Positions 56,286-64,000 of a DNA stretch of 64,000 nucleotides are shown piece by piece. The stretch is from Bythopirellula polymerisocia (lineage in GTDB: Bacteria > Planctomycetota > Planctomycetia > Pirellulales > Lacipirellulaceae). The notes beneath the pieces are model-generated. The model had not been told where the DNA came from, searched no databases, and saw nothing but the letters and a program-made list of their open reading frames with translations. How positions within the stretch are numbered: position 1 is the first letter of the stretch; every line of letters starts with the position of its first letter. The stretch spans positions 372,898 to 436,897 of the forward strand of contig NZ_SJPS01000002.1 of NCBI RefSeq assembly GCF_007860015.1, read 5' to 3'. Both the position numbers and the translations under genes were made by a program.

Positions 56286-58070
56286 TTACTGGTAGGCTTT
56301 TCCATCAATTGTGACGTTGTCACAGAACTCAATCACATAAGGAGGCTGAGGTTTATCGCGGGATGGATAAGCGTTGGTCCGCTCCACTGTGTTGTTGTTC
56401 CAAATAAGGCCATCCACGCAATAAGCGTTGAGCAAAGTGCTCTGGTCGAACACGCGAAACGAGTTGCCGGTGATGCGAATGTTCTTGTCGTAACGGCTGA
56501 TTTCCTTGTCCTCGCGAATACCCGCTTTGAAGTCGATAATCGCCTTGCCCCACACGCCGAATAGACAATTGTCGAAGGTGTTGTTGCGAATGACGCAATC
56601 GCGCACGCCACCCTGCTCGAACCAGTAAGATGAGTCGCCCGCAAAGAGGATGGCCGCCCCCGGCGTGTGGAAGTAATTGTTCTCGACGATCGTCTTGCCG
56701 CGGCAATTGAGTAGCACGCCGCGCGCTCGGTTGTTGCGGACGACGTTGTTCGCGATGGTCACCTCCGAGTCGGCGAGAACCTCGGCCAGGACGTCGTCGG
56801 GCTGGAATTCGTCGGGCAGAGGACTGGAAAGAACCAGTTTTGTGCATTCCTTGTTGAGGCGTTCAGCTGCTTTCACCGTGGTAGTAGCGTAGGTCATCAT
56901 GTTCCTGGCATGCACCAGTTCAACCTGAACCCCTGGCCGGAGAAAGTCAAAGCCGTGCTGCTGATGGTGTTTAAGCTTGACAATCACCTCGTCGCTGCCG
57001 CTTTGTTCAGCCATTTGCACATAGATGCCATGGATATTCGTGGCGTCGTCCTTCTGGTTCTCAAAGAGGTTGTGCGTCAGGGCAATCTTGCCGGTGCAAT
57101 TTACGAAATGGGTAGCGTCGGCGGTGGTGCTGACCATCCGTCCGTGGGAAGGAGTGACCTTGCAGTGGTCGACCGTCACATTGTGCGTGCGCTGGCCGAG
57201 TATGCCCATGCCGCCGGCATGGTGGATGGTGACGTTGCGGAATAAGACATCCGCACAATCAGAAACCACAAACCCGGGGAAGTTGCGATGGTTTGGTCCG
57301 AAAACCATCGTATTACCGGGAACACCTTCAAGCTCGGGAACCCGAATCCGCACCTTGCGCCCGTCGAGCTTCTTGGCCGGGTATCCGTTGACGGGGCTAA
57401 AGTAGAAGTCATTGGCCAGGTAGGCAGTTTCGCGTTTCTCGGTGTCGAACTCTAACATATGGGAGCTCCCGTATATCTCGCCCTGGGAGACGGTGGTTAG
57501 GGGGCCGTCTTCTTCTTGCCCGCCAGTGAAAAGGAGGGTCCCTCGATGCACCTTGTAGGGGAATCCTTCTCGAATCTCCACATCCATTCCCTCCGCGTCG
57601 TGCCCGAGAATGATCGCCTCACTGTGGAAAGGGCGGGCGTAATCGACAGAGAAGTTTTCCAGAGTAATCTTGTGACACCCGTCGAGGATGAAGGGATTGA
57701 TGAAACCGTGGAAACAGCACTCTGACCCTTGGCCATCTATGACCAAGTCCCGCATTTCTACGAGTGGAAAAGCGACTCGCTTTAGCCCCTCGTCATTGTT
57801 GCTAATAAAGAAATACATCTCGGTGGCGAACTCGGGGTAGAAATCGTATCGCCCCTTCGGGAGTACCAGCCGTTTCGCACCCTGCGCCTGGCAGGCTTGA
57901 ATCGCTTTCCTGACGGCGCGGGTGTCGTCACTACCGTCGTCAGGCCGCGCGCCGAAGTCGACGATGTTGAGCTCTTCTGCATTGAGCGTGCCGGTTGCAG
58001 CAAAGACAATCAACCAGGCGAGGATCATGGAGGTGATCGTTCGATGGCTAGTATTTCTGGAAAAAATCAT
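56286..58070 (-). CDS. GH110-type alpha-1,3-galactosidase
   Basis: 594 residues from the ATG at 58070, which overlaps the previous gene's stop (ATGA). A signal peptide (ITSMILAWLIVFAATGTLNA) follows. The chain is a right-handed beta-helix with the GH110 start IVDFGARPDDGSDDTRAVRK, LVLPKGRYDFYP, LVIDGQGSECCFHGFI and ITLENFSVDYARPFHSEAII. The central LFENQKDDATNIHGIYVQM carries the Asp-Asp pair and NIHG motif that form the active site in GH110 enzymes. Glycan-binding strands near the end have repeated NN-F/N-V units. Family activity: release of alpha-1,3-linked galactose. Substrate here is not shown. Its frame can be extended to 58367, but the overlap start is far better supported. Confidence 0.88.
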   Translation of the reverse strand: MIFSRNTSHRTITSMILAWLIVFAATGTLNAEELNIVDFGARPDDGSDDTRAVRKAIQACQAQGAKRLVLPKGRYDFYPEFATEMYFFISNNDEGLKRVAFPLVEMRDLVIDGQGSECCFHGFINPFILDGCHKITLENFSVDYARPFHSEAIILGHDAEGMDVEIREGFPYKVHRGTLLFTGGQEEDGPLTTVSQGEIYGSSHMLEFDTEKRETAYLANDFYFSPVNGYPAKKLDGRKVRIRVPELEGVPGNTMVFGPNHRNFPGFVVSDCADVLFRNVTIHHAGGMGILGQRTHNVTVDHCKVTPSHGRMVSTTADATHFVNCTGKIALTHNLFENQKDDATNIHGIYVQMAEQSGSDEVIVKLKHHQQHGFDFLRPGVQVELVHARNMMTYATTTVKAAERLNKECTKLVLSSPLPDEFQPDDVLAEVLADSEVTIANNVVRNNRARGVLLNCRGKTIVENNYFHTPGAAILFAGDSSYWFEQGGVRDCVIRNNTFDNCLFGVWGKAIIDFKAGIREDKEISRYDKNIRITGNSFRVFDQSTLLNAYCVDGLIWNNNTVERTNAYPSRDKPQPPYVIEFCDNVTIDGKAYQ

Positions 58071-59821
58071 TGCTCTCGGTTTCCTTGCATCGTGACTTCT
58101 TGACAGTGAAGTGTGAGGATTGATTGTTCGAGACGTTTGAAGTCCTGGATAAGTCGAATCAGCTCGTCTTGGGCAGAAATGACGGTGCCTCCCAAAAGAC
58201 AATGATTGCCCGTAATTATGAGATCGCTCGTCGATGTCACGAGGATATTCGGTAAGGGAGAGTTGACGATCCGATTGTCGATAATGGAGATGCCTCGATG
58301 TGAAATGCCGGAAGCGAACTCTCCATCCCAGCCGCAGTCGTAAATTGCAATGCCAACACCTCCGCAATCCGACACGCTGTTTCGTAGAATTTGCACATAG
58401 GAAGACGATCCCGCCTCCAACCAGTGGTACTCAGGGGCCACCTTGATCGACTCCATTCGACACTTGGTCAAGGAGTTATCACGGATCTCGCCGTCACTGG
58501 CTTTGATCAAGATCCCCCGCGACCGTACGTGGCCGAAGTCGCATTCAGCAACGAGGAATCCCTGCCCCTGGCGCCCGCGTGCCGAGACCAGGGAACCGAT
58601 TGCCAGTGTGACAGCACGGTCGAGAGTCAGCTCGAAGACTTTCGTTAAACTGCCACCTTCGTGGTTCTTGAAAGATTGATGCAGGTTAAAAGACTGTACG
58701 AGCGACCGATCGCCAGGCGTCAGTGCTCCCAGCTCTTGGATAGAGACAACCCTGGCGTCGGGAAGTGAGACACCATTGAAACTAGCCAGTTCGACAAGGT
58801 CTCCCTCGACGATATCCATTCCTTGCTTGGCGAGCACACGCAGCTTCGTGTCCTTCGATGATGTTACTAGGTGATAGTCGCCACAGATATTGACACAGTC
58901 GTCCCCCATATAATGGGCGTAGCACTCAATGATCCTAGGGCCTGCAGAAGCGCGTTTGCTGTGAAAGGCATCGGCATTCGCCGATCGCAGTCGAGGAAGG
59001 TCTCGTTGCCACGGATCGCCGCCTGCGTCTCGTTTCTTGACTCGGCACCGCTCATAGGTGACGCCGTGACAATTGATCTCGAGAAAGGCGAAGCAGTTGG
59101 ACGCGAAAACGGTAATCTTGTCTAGGTGCAAATCCTCACAATCCTTCGAGTAGACGGCATGCGAGAGCTCACTGCCTCGAGCGTTGCGTGAGCCGATGGC
59201 TACAATGTCGCCCACCTGCTCGAGGGCTATGGGGCCGAGGGCTGTCTTCCGCACTTGGAGCCGCTTACTGCTCACTGCCTCGACATCCAAGTCGTAGTAG
59301 TCGACGCCGCGCAATTCGAGGTCGCTGCCCCGAAACACCTGGTACTTGAAGTCGAAGGCAGTATCGGCGGGCGGGTAGCCTTCGAGGATCTCGATCTCAT
59401 GGACGCTTTTATCAGCGGATAAACCGACAATCCGCCCTTGGGTGAAGGGCAATGGATCGTAGTCGATCGATAGTCCCCGCAAAGTCAAGCCGCGGCAGCC
59501 TTCGATGTCGACAGCACGCGTTGTTTGAGTGCAGATCATCTCGACGTCGTCGGCAATAATTTCCACATTCTCAATATCGTGCAGCCGCAGATGAACGCCG
59601 TTGGTCGGCTCAACGCGATAGCGGCCTGGGGGTACAACCACCCTTCTGAGGCCAGTGGCTATCTCGCCGTCAATGAAAGCTTGAAGATCGAATATCAAGC
59701 CCACTGTATTGCCCGGGAGGGGAGGGGTAGCCTGTGCTGGGCGAACGAAGCAAAGAAGCAGCGTCGCCAGGAATCCAACGCTGCAGACTATGCGACGACT
59801 CCGTTGGCGGGATTGTCTCAC
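58067..59821 (-). CDS. GH110-like beta-helix protein, middle gene of the coupled trio
   Basis: 584 residues from a GTG at 59821 that overlaps the upstream stop (GTGA), with a GGGGGAT in front. Signal peptide (IVCSVGFLATLLLCFVRPAQA). Beta-helix with LTLRGLSIDYDPLPFTQGRI, the block ADAFHSKRASAGPRIIECYA, then HYMGDDCVNICGDYHLV, where GDD and NI occupy the place of the DD-x-x-NIHG active site of GH110. RGILIKASDGEIRDN follows. No PEP-CTERM tag. Probably a galactoside-processing enzyme or an inactive relative; the Asp pair is kept. Confidence 0.8.
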   Translation of the reverse strand: MRQSRQRSRRIVCSVGFLATLLLCFVRPAQATPPLPGNTVGLIFDLQAFIDGEIATGLRRVVVPPGRYRVEPTNGVHLRLHDIENVEIIADDVEMICTQTTRAVDIEGCRGLTLRGLSIDYDPLPFTQGRIVGLSADKSVHEIEILEGYPPADTAFDFKYQVFRGSDLELRGVDYYDLDVEAVSSKRLQVRKTALGPIALEQVGDIVAIGSRNARGSELSHAVYSKDCEDLHLDKITVFASNCFAFLEINCHGVTYERCRVKKRDAGGDPWQRDLPRLRSANADAFHSKRASAGPRIIECYAHYMGDDCVNICGDYHLVTSSKDTKLRVLAKQGMDIVEGDLVELASFNGVSLPDARVVSIQELGALTPGDRSLVQSFNLHQSFKNHEGGSLTKVFELTLDRAVTLAIGSLVSARGRQGQGFLVAECDFGHVRSRGILIKASDGEIRDNSLTKCRMESIKVAPEYHWLEAGSSSYVQILRNSVSDCGGVGIAIYDCGWDGEFASGISHRGISIIDNRIVNSPLPNILVTSTSDLIITGNHCLLGGTVISAQDELIRLIQDFKRLEQSILTLHCQEVTMQGNREQ

Positions 59822-62487
59822 TGCCGCATCCCCCGTCGAGTGCAGCGACGCAGGATCGAACTTCGACCCAATTGCAGGACAGACGCGAGTGCGAGCAAAA
59901 AGGCACCCGGCTCGGGCACGGTCGCCGAAGTGGCGACAAGCGGCATGCCGTAGTTCGCCTGCCACTCAGCCAGATTGCCAATTGCGGGGTTGCGTTGCCA
60001 GGTGAGGAAGTCACGGCCGTCGACTTTCCCATCACCGTTGAAGTCACCTGCGGTCACGAACATATCAATACTGAAATCAAAGGTGAAGAAGTCGTTAGCG
60101 TCAATAATAGTGGGCCCGATGGTAACGTAAATCGTGTCGCCCGATCTGAGTTGGCCAAGGCCAGTGTCAAACGAAGCCGTAGCCCCTGACTCAATGAAAT
60201 CGTAGTGAGTCGGCGCATCGCCATTAATGTGTACGAGCACGTCCAGCTCGGTACCGTTAGTTTCTGAGCGAATAAAACTATCGCGAATAGCGTATTCGCC
60301 GTCGCTGGTGACAGTGTATGAGGCAATCACCGATCGCGCGATGCCCGAGGCACCACCTTGAGTGGAGCCGAGGCCCGGATGCCCATTTTCTGGACCGAGC
60401 CGGGCATATGCAGCGGGATTAGGGGTGGGAGTCGACGACCCGTCCGACGTGTAGTCCACGCCGGCCGAGACGAGCGGGGTGTAGTTGAGGGGGTCCCCGA
60501 CGGGGCCTCCCGAGTTCCATAGGTACTGCCAACCTGCCGCTGGGCTGTTGAACTGGAAGTCGTCGCGGTAGTTGGCGATCGTCAACGAAGGCTCGTCGTG
60601 AATCAGTCGGATTCCCGTGTCCTCACCGCTGAGGCCGCCAGTCGCGGCGGACGCGCGAAGGAGGTTATCCCCGAAGGAGCCCAGGTTCTTAACGGTGTTG
60701 CCCGAGAACGAGACGTCCGAGGCGCGATCGACCCAGACAACCGCGGTTGGGTCGACCGCTACACTCGTGCCGTTGTTCGTATAGATCTCGTGGGTGTTGA
60801 TGAACTGGTTCGAGTTGACCTGCACGCCATCGGCCAGGCTGACGATCAGGCCTGGTCCCGCAACGCTGTCGACGACGTTGTTTTCAATGAGGATGTTCGA
60901 GTGGTTCCGTCCCACCCATCCATAGTCGCTTGTGACCGCGATGCCGGCAACCTGTGTCTGGCCCGGCTGACCGAACTGTCGACTCGTGTTCATCACTGTG
61001 TTGCCACGTATGATTACATTCTCGGTGAAGGCGGCTTCTGACCAATAGAATGGCTCAGGCGCCAGGACTATCCCGCCGATCGAGCTACCATCGACTAGGT
61101 TGTTCTCTATCAATCCGTCGGACGCCTTTATGAGAATTCCACGCGCGCGGTGGTTCTCTACGGTGGTATCACGAATTTCAAACCCATTGCCATTGCGATC
61201 AGGGCTTGCGATAAGATCGCCCGGGCTGAGATTCAAAGGCTGATCAAGTGTCAGCCGATAGCCTACGTTCAGTGGGTTAACCGCGCTCGGTAGATAAGTG
61301 TTTCGGATATTCGTCAAGCCGCTGTCGAGTGACGGGTCTCTGGTGATCGACTGTACGATGGCTTCGGTGACTTCGCCGGTATCTACATTGAAGCCTCGGA
61401 CTCGGTCGCCGACTTGAAATCGCAATTGATCGTAAGTCGTCTTGGCACCGACCTCTAAGACGGTGCCGTTCGAGGAGCCAACGAGGTGAAAATCGGTGTT
61501 GATGGCGATTCCATCGTCACCTTGATTTGCGAAATGTGAGCCGATGATCTTCGGCCCCACAGAAGTGTTCTTGCTGTGAAACGCATCCGCGTTGCTTGAA
61601 AGTAGACGAGGTACGGAAGCACCTGTCGGCAACGGCCCAGGCACTACCTGGACGTTGTGGTACTCGTTGGCACCACCACCGTTTTCAAAGAAACCGAACG
61701 TTGTGGAAGCATGCAGAGTTACGTCCTGCAGTGTAACGTTCGTCGAATCCTGCAAGAGTACGCCATGGGGAATAAGTGTATCTCCAGTAATGGATACATA
61801 ATCGCCCACGGCTAGTGCGTCTTGGGTGTTACCTCGAGCTAACCGCAGATTACCATTTCCTAGAGAGGTAATCCCTGTGCCGTAGCGAGTGACCGTGCCG
61901 TCTTTTACACGGGAGGTCGCCTGATCATAAACGATGACTCGTTGATTGCCAGTCACGGTCTTGTAGCCGTCGTGAATCTCAACATCGAATGTTGAGCCAC
62001 TGATATTGACGACAGTTCCTTGTGAGAAAGGTAGTGGGTCGTAGTCGATAGTCGCACCGCGGAAAGTAACATTGGATGCACCACCAAAACTGATCACCTG
62101 TTTCAAGTCGGTGGCGATCAGATTCACGCCATCAGCGATAATGGTTAGATCGCTAGCTCCGTAGATCGGCAGAATGGTGTTCGATGAGGAGCCGATGCGG
62201 TAGTCGCCTGGCGCAATCGTAACACTCGGCGCACCAGCAACAATAGCCGCATTTATCTGATTCAGGAGCGACTGCGCAGTCGCTCGTTCGGCTGGAGTGG
62301 ACGCAGACACTTTCTCCAGTGACAAACAGGCTAATGATATGATACAGATCATCACAGGCTTTACGACACGCATAGCCGAAGCTGGAAGTCGACTCTTGCC
62401 GATCCCTGTGGACGAGCGTTCTGCAAATTGACATGTGGTCGTGAGCAAAAGTTTCTGCATATTCTGAACGCCAGCCATTCTAACCAT
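59818..62487 (-). CDS. GH110-like beta-helix protein with dockerin-like motif and PEP-CTERM tag
   Basis: 889 residues from 62487. A start at 62373 (MRVVKPVMICIISLACLSLE) would put a normal signal peptide at the very N-terminus and may be the true one. The beta-helix shares with the next gene ATIDYDPLPFSQGTVV, ADAFHSKNTSVGPKIIGSHF, ANQGDDGIAINTDFHLVGS and RGILIKASDGLIENN, so the two are paralogues. A beta-rich domain (about 640-800), a dockerin-like loop (AGDFNGDGKVDGRDFLTWQR) and a PEP-CTERM tag (TVPEPGAFLLALASVLQL) follow. The GTG of the next gene overlaps this gene's stop. Likely first gene of the operon and surface-anchored. Confidence 0.83.
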   Translation of the reverse strand: MVRMAGVQNMQKLLLTTTCQFAERSSTGIGKSRLPASAMRVVKPVMICIISLACLSLEKVSASTPAERATAQSLLNQINAAIVAGAPSVTIAPGDYRIGSSSNTILPIYGASDLTIIADGVNLIATDLKQVISFGGASNVTFRGATIDYDPLPFSQGTVVNISGSTFDVEIHDGYKTVTGNQRVIVYDQATSRVKDGTVTRYGTGITSLGNGNLRLARGNTQDALAVGDYVSITGDTLIPHGVLLQDSTNVTLQDVTLHASTTFGFFENGGGANEYHNVQVVPGPLPTGASVPRLLSSNADAFHSKNTSVGPKIIGSHFANQGDDGIAINTDFHLVGSSNGTVLEVGAKTTYDQLRFQVGDRVRGFNVDTGEVTEAIVQSITRDPSLDSGLTNIRNTYLPSAVNPLNVGYRLTLDQPLNLSPGDLIASPDRNGNGFEIRDTTVENHRARGILIKASDGLIENNLVDGSSIGGIVLAPEPFYWSEAAFTENVIIRGNTVMNTSRQFGQPGQTQVAGIAVTSDYGWVGRNHSNILIENNVVDSVAGPGLIVSLADGVQVNSNQFINTHEIYTNNGTSVAVDPTAVVWVDRASDVSFSGNTVKNLGSFGDNLLRASAATGGLSGEDTGIRLIHDEPSLTIANYRDDFQFNSPAAGWQYLWNSGGPVGDPLNYTPLVSAGVDYTSDGSSTPTPNPAAYARLGPENGHPGLGSTQGGASGIARSVIASYTVTSDGEYAIRDSFIRSETNGTELDVLVHINGDAPTHYDFIESGATASFDTGLGQLRSGDTIYVTIGPTIIDANDFFTFDFSIDMFVTAGDFNGDGKVDGRDFLTWQRNPAIGNLAEWQANYGMPLVATSATVPEPGAFLLALASVLQLGRSSILRRCTRRGMRQ

Positions 62488-62655
62488 TCCGCATTACATC
62501 GCTAAACTCAGAGAGCAATAACCTGCCCGTCGTATGTAATAAAACCACGGGCTGCTGGCCCTGATGATCGCAACAGTCCGTGATTGTCTCATCGTCGTTA
62601 CATCTTACCCACCAACGACGTCGCTGCCCCAGACGCCGTGATGGAATTAACGCTG

Positions 62656-63510
62656 TCAGGAGGCGCGAAGCCTCCGCCGTCCAAAGGCCGGTACCAACAG
62701 GCCAAGTCCGAGCAGGGCGACCGTGCCGGGCTCGGGGATGCGACTCACGTCGAGCGAAAGGGAATCAACAACCCAATTCGTACTATTGAACTGGAAAAAG
62801 AGATTGTCGAACGTGGGATAGTTCCAGAAAATTGCCTCCGTTGCATTAGCGGGATCAAGCAATGCAGAGTGCACCAAGGTATCGTTGTGTTTGAGCTGGA
62901 ACGCATGGGTTGAGGTATTGTAAATAAACTCAATTTTATTTGTCTGTTCCAACCATGCAGGAGTGCCATTTCCAGTGTCACTCGACACGAGAGTCTGGAA
63001 GTTAAGCCCCGGCTTGAACAGCTTAAAGGGAGCACCAAGCGAATCAAATTGGAACGACGGTCCAGACTGGGGGTGAGAAACACCCAGGAATCCAAAATCT
63101 TCAAATTCTACATAAAGCGTTCCGAACTCATCGCCGTTTCCGCCGTCGATTGGGCGATTGGAGTTAATCTGCATCGTCGCAGTGACGATCGAATTCGTGG
63201 TGTTCAAATCACCGCCAGCCAAAACGTCGACGGCTACCGTGCCGAAATTTCCGGTCTGCGTCGCTGGGTCGACCCCGGTCAGGTTGCTGACGCCATCCGT
63301 ATAGACGAGATTCGGGTTTGCGTGGTAATAGGTTCCATTAACCCCCGCTGTCGATCCATCCGTCGAACGACCTTCGGCACTGCCTCCCGGACCTGTGAAA
63401 TTGTCTTCAAAGACGATCGCCGCGCCGGCAGGCGAGACCAAAAGGATGACAGCGATAAGTCCAAGGACGCCCCGAACTGCTAACTGATTTTCACGATGTT
63501 GAATACTCAT
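62656..63510 (-). CDS. PEP-CTERM secreted protein, unknown function
   Basis: 284 residues. GGAGG stands before the ATG at 63510, followed by a signal peptide (AVRGVLGLIAVILLVSPAGA). The mature part is a beta-sandwich (VFEDNFTGPGGSAEGRS, GTLYVEFEDFGFLGVSHP, IEFIYNTSTHAFQLKHND) of the LamG/concanavalin kind, ending with the tag RIPEPGTVALLGLGLL and a basic tail (FGRRRLRAS). Upstream lies a duplicated leader. Possibly glycan-binding. Its relation to the GH110-like operon 170 bases downstream is unclear. Confidence 0.82.
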   Translation of the reverse strand: MSIQHRENQLAVRGVLGLIAVILLVSPAGAAIVFEDNFTGPGGSAEGRSTDGSTAGVNGTYYHANPNLVYTDGVSNLTGVDPATQTGNFGTVAVDVLAGGDLNTTNSIVTATMQINSNRPIDGGNGDEFGTLYVEFEDFGFLGVSHPQSGPSFQFDSLGAPFKLFKPGLNFQTLVSSDTGNGTPAWLEQTNKIEFIYNTSTHAFQLKHNDTLVHSALLDPANATEAIFWNYPTFDNLFFQFNSTNWVVDSLSLDVSRIPEPGTVALLGLGLLVPAFGRRRLRAS

Positions 63511-63692
63511 TAGAACTTTACCTCCAAAATTAAGAAAAGATGCGTCGGGACGGCAGGTTACTGTGCTGAACCGACTTACCCAAAAACATTAAACTATCAA
63601 CACGCTATCAACATGAGATTACATTAGAATTTTGCCTCCAGGATTTAGAAACGATGTGTCGGGACGGCAGATTACTGTGCTGAACCGACTTA
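63509..63692 (-). repeat. Tandem duplicate of a PEP-CTERM gene leader
   Basis: About 70 bases (63509-63578) recur 114 bases on (63623-63692) with about 10 changes, covering the ribosome site and start region of the 62656-63510 gene. In the second copy the ATG is followed at once by TAA, so it is a leader without a gene. Confidence 0.72.
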
Positions 63693-63752
63693 ACAAAACA
63701 AGACACTACACTCATGAGATTACCTTAGTTGCGGACGAACCCGCTTTTCATC

Positions 63753-64000
63753 TTAATGACGGCGGACCAGGCTTCCCCCCTGGGCCATCCCCACTACCCC
63801 AATGAGCAATAGCAGGTGGGCGGTCGGTTCAGGAACACCAACCAAAACAGGGGCAATCTGAGGGGATCCGTAGTTATTCTGCCAATCGCTCAAGCTGCCA
63901 ACGCCTGGGTCGCGCTGCCAAGTGAGAAAATCGTGCCCGTCCACGTCACCGTCCATATCAAAGTCACCAGCCTGTCCTTCGGGGATATCACTCACGTCGA
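63753..64000 (-). CDS. C-terminal end of a dockerin-like/PEP-CTERM protein, cut by window edge
   Basis: Minus-strand frame open to the right edge, ending at 63753. It shows a dockerin-like loop (AGDFDMDGDVDGHDFLTWQR), a spacer (GVGSLSDWQNNYGSP) and a PEP-CTERM tag (GVPEPTAHLLLLIGVVG) with basic tail. The N-terminal part lies outside the window, so its main domain is unknown. A GTG at 63995 is not the true start. Confidence 0.82.
   Translation of the reverse strand, partial: DVSDIPEGQAGDFDMDGDVDGHDFLTWQRDPGVGSLSDWQNNYGSPQIAPVLVGVPEPTAHLLLLIGVVGMAQGGSLVRRH

Noticed and set aside
1..64000. CRISPR arrays, rRNA genes, intact tRNA genes and complete insertion sequences
   Set aside because: I looked for direct repeats with spacers, cloverleaf arms, transposase motifs and terminal inverted repeats and saw none that hold up.

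Overview
The window looks like chromosomal DNA of a planctomycete, most likely order Pirellulales (a Lacipirellulaceae or Bythopirellula-like genome is a reasonable guess, not a proof). The evidence is family content: DUF1559 pseudopilins, PEP-CTERM proteins that carry a dockerin-like calcium motif just before the tag, a LEPR-type N-terminal surface signal, a BBP7 barrel, a kinase-WD40 protein paired with a planctomycete-type ECF sigma factor, and a FecR/LamG protein paired with a Rhodopirellula/Verrucomicrobium-type ECF sigma factor.

Layout. 1-3.4 kb: the 3'-truncated end of a secreted protein gene, a badly broken NDH-2/cyclic-nucleotide-domain pseudogene, and a small membrane protein. 3.7-6.1 kb: TadE/TadG-like pilus genes with a secreted partner. 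6.6-11.3 kb: a large SdrD-B/DUF11 surface protein and a BBP7 outer-membrane protein. 12.2-18.7 kb (minus) and 19.3-26.2 kb (plus) diverge from one 595-bp control region. The minus arm encodes two beta-repeat PEP-CTERM proteins, a DUF1559 pseudopilin and a large secreted protein. The plus arm encodes ECF sigma, FecR/LamG regulator, a paralogue of that same large protein, a GH130 enzyme and an MFS transporter. I read these arms as one glycan-use locus built around an uncharacterised protein family. 26.2-32.5 kb holds a tRNA-3'-end remnant beside a phage-type DUF5681 gene, a WD40-HEAT-CBM20 protein, a small zinc-ribbon protein and decayed repeats.

32.5-45.7 kb is a xylan locus: secreted GH10 with PEP-CTERM, a divergent LacI regulator with two operators fused to -35 boxes, two PEP-CTERM proteins, a DUF1559 pseudopilin with a lipoprotein, a GPH symporter, a second GH10 and a GH3. 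Its logic is outside cleavage, uptake and inside cleavage. 45.7-47.6 kb is a gene graveyard (broken BON gene, degenerate 45-bp-period repeats, a 168-bp tandem duplication of a PEP-CTERM gene end). 47.6-55.1 kb: a run-on HAF/FGE PEP-CTERM pair, a 1413-aa Ser/Thr kinase with WD40 repeats and its ECF sigma factor, followed by a broken second sigma gene. 56.3-62.5 kb: three beta-helix proteins of GH110 type whose stop and start codons overlap, so probably one translationally coupled operon for galactoside breakdown. 62.7-64 kb: a PEP-CTERM protein, a duplicated leader and the C-terminal end of another dockerin-like/PEP-CTERM protein running off the right edge.

The most unusual signals are the dispersed intergenic repeat with exactly conserved spacing (four good copies), the paralogous large-protein family tied to the sigma/FecR/GH130/MFS operon, the coupled GH110-like trio, and the operator-embedded divergent promoters. 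All functions are read from sequence by eye; no searches were run.
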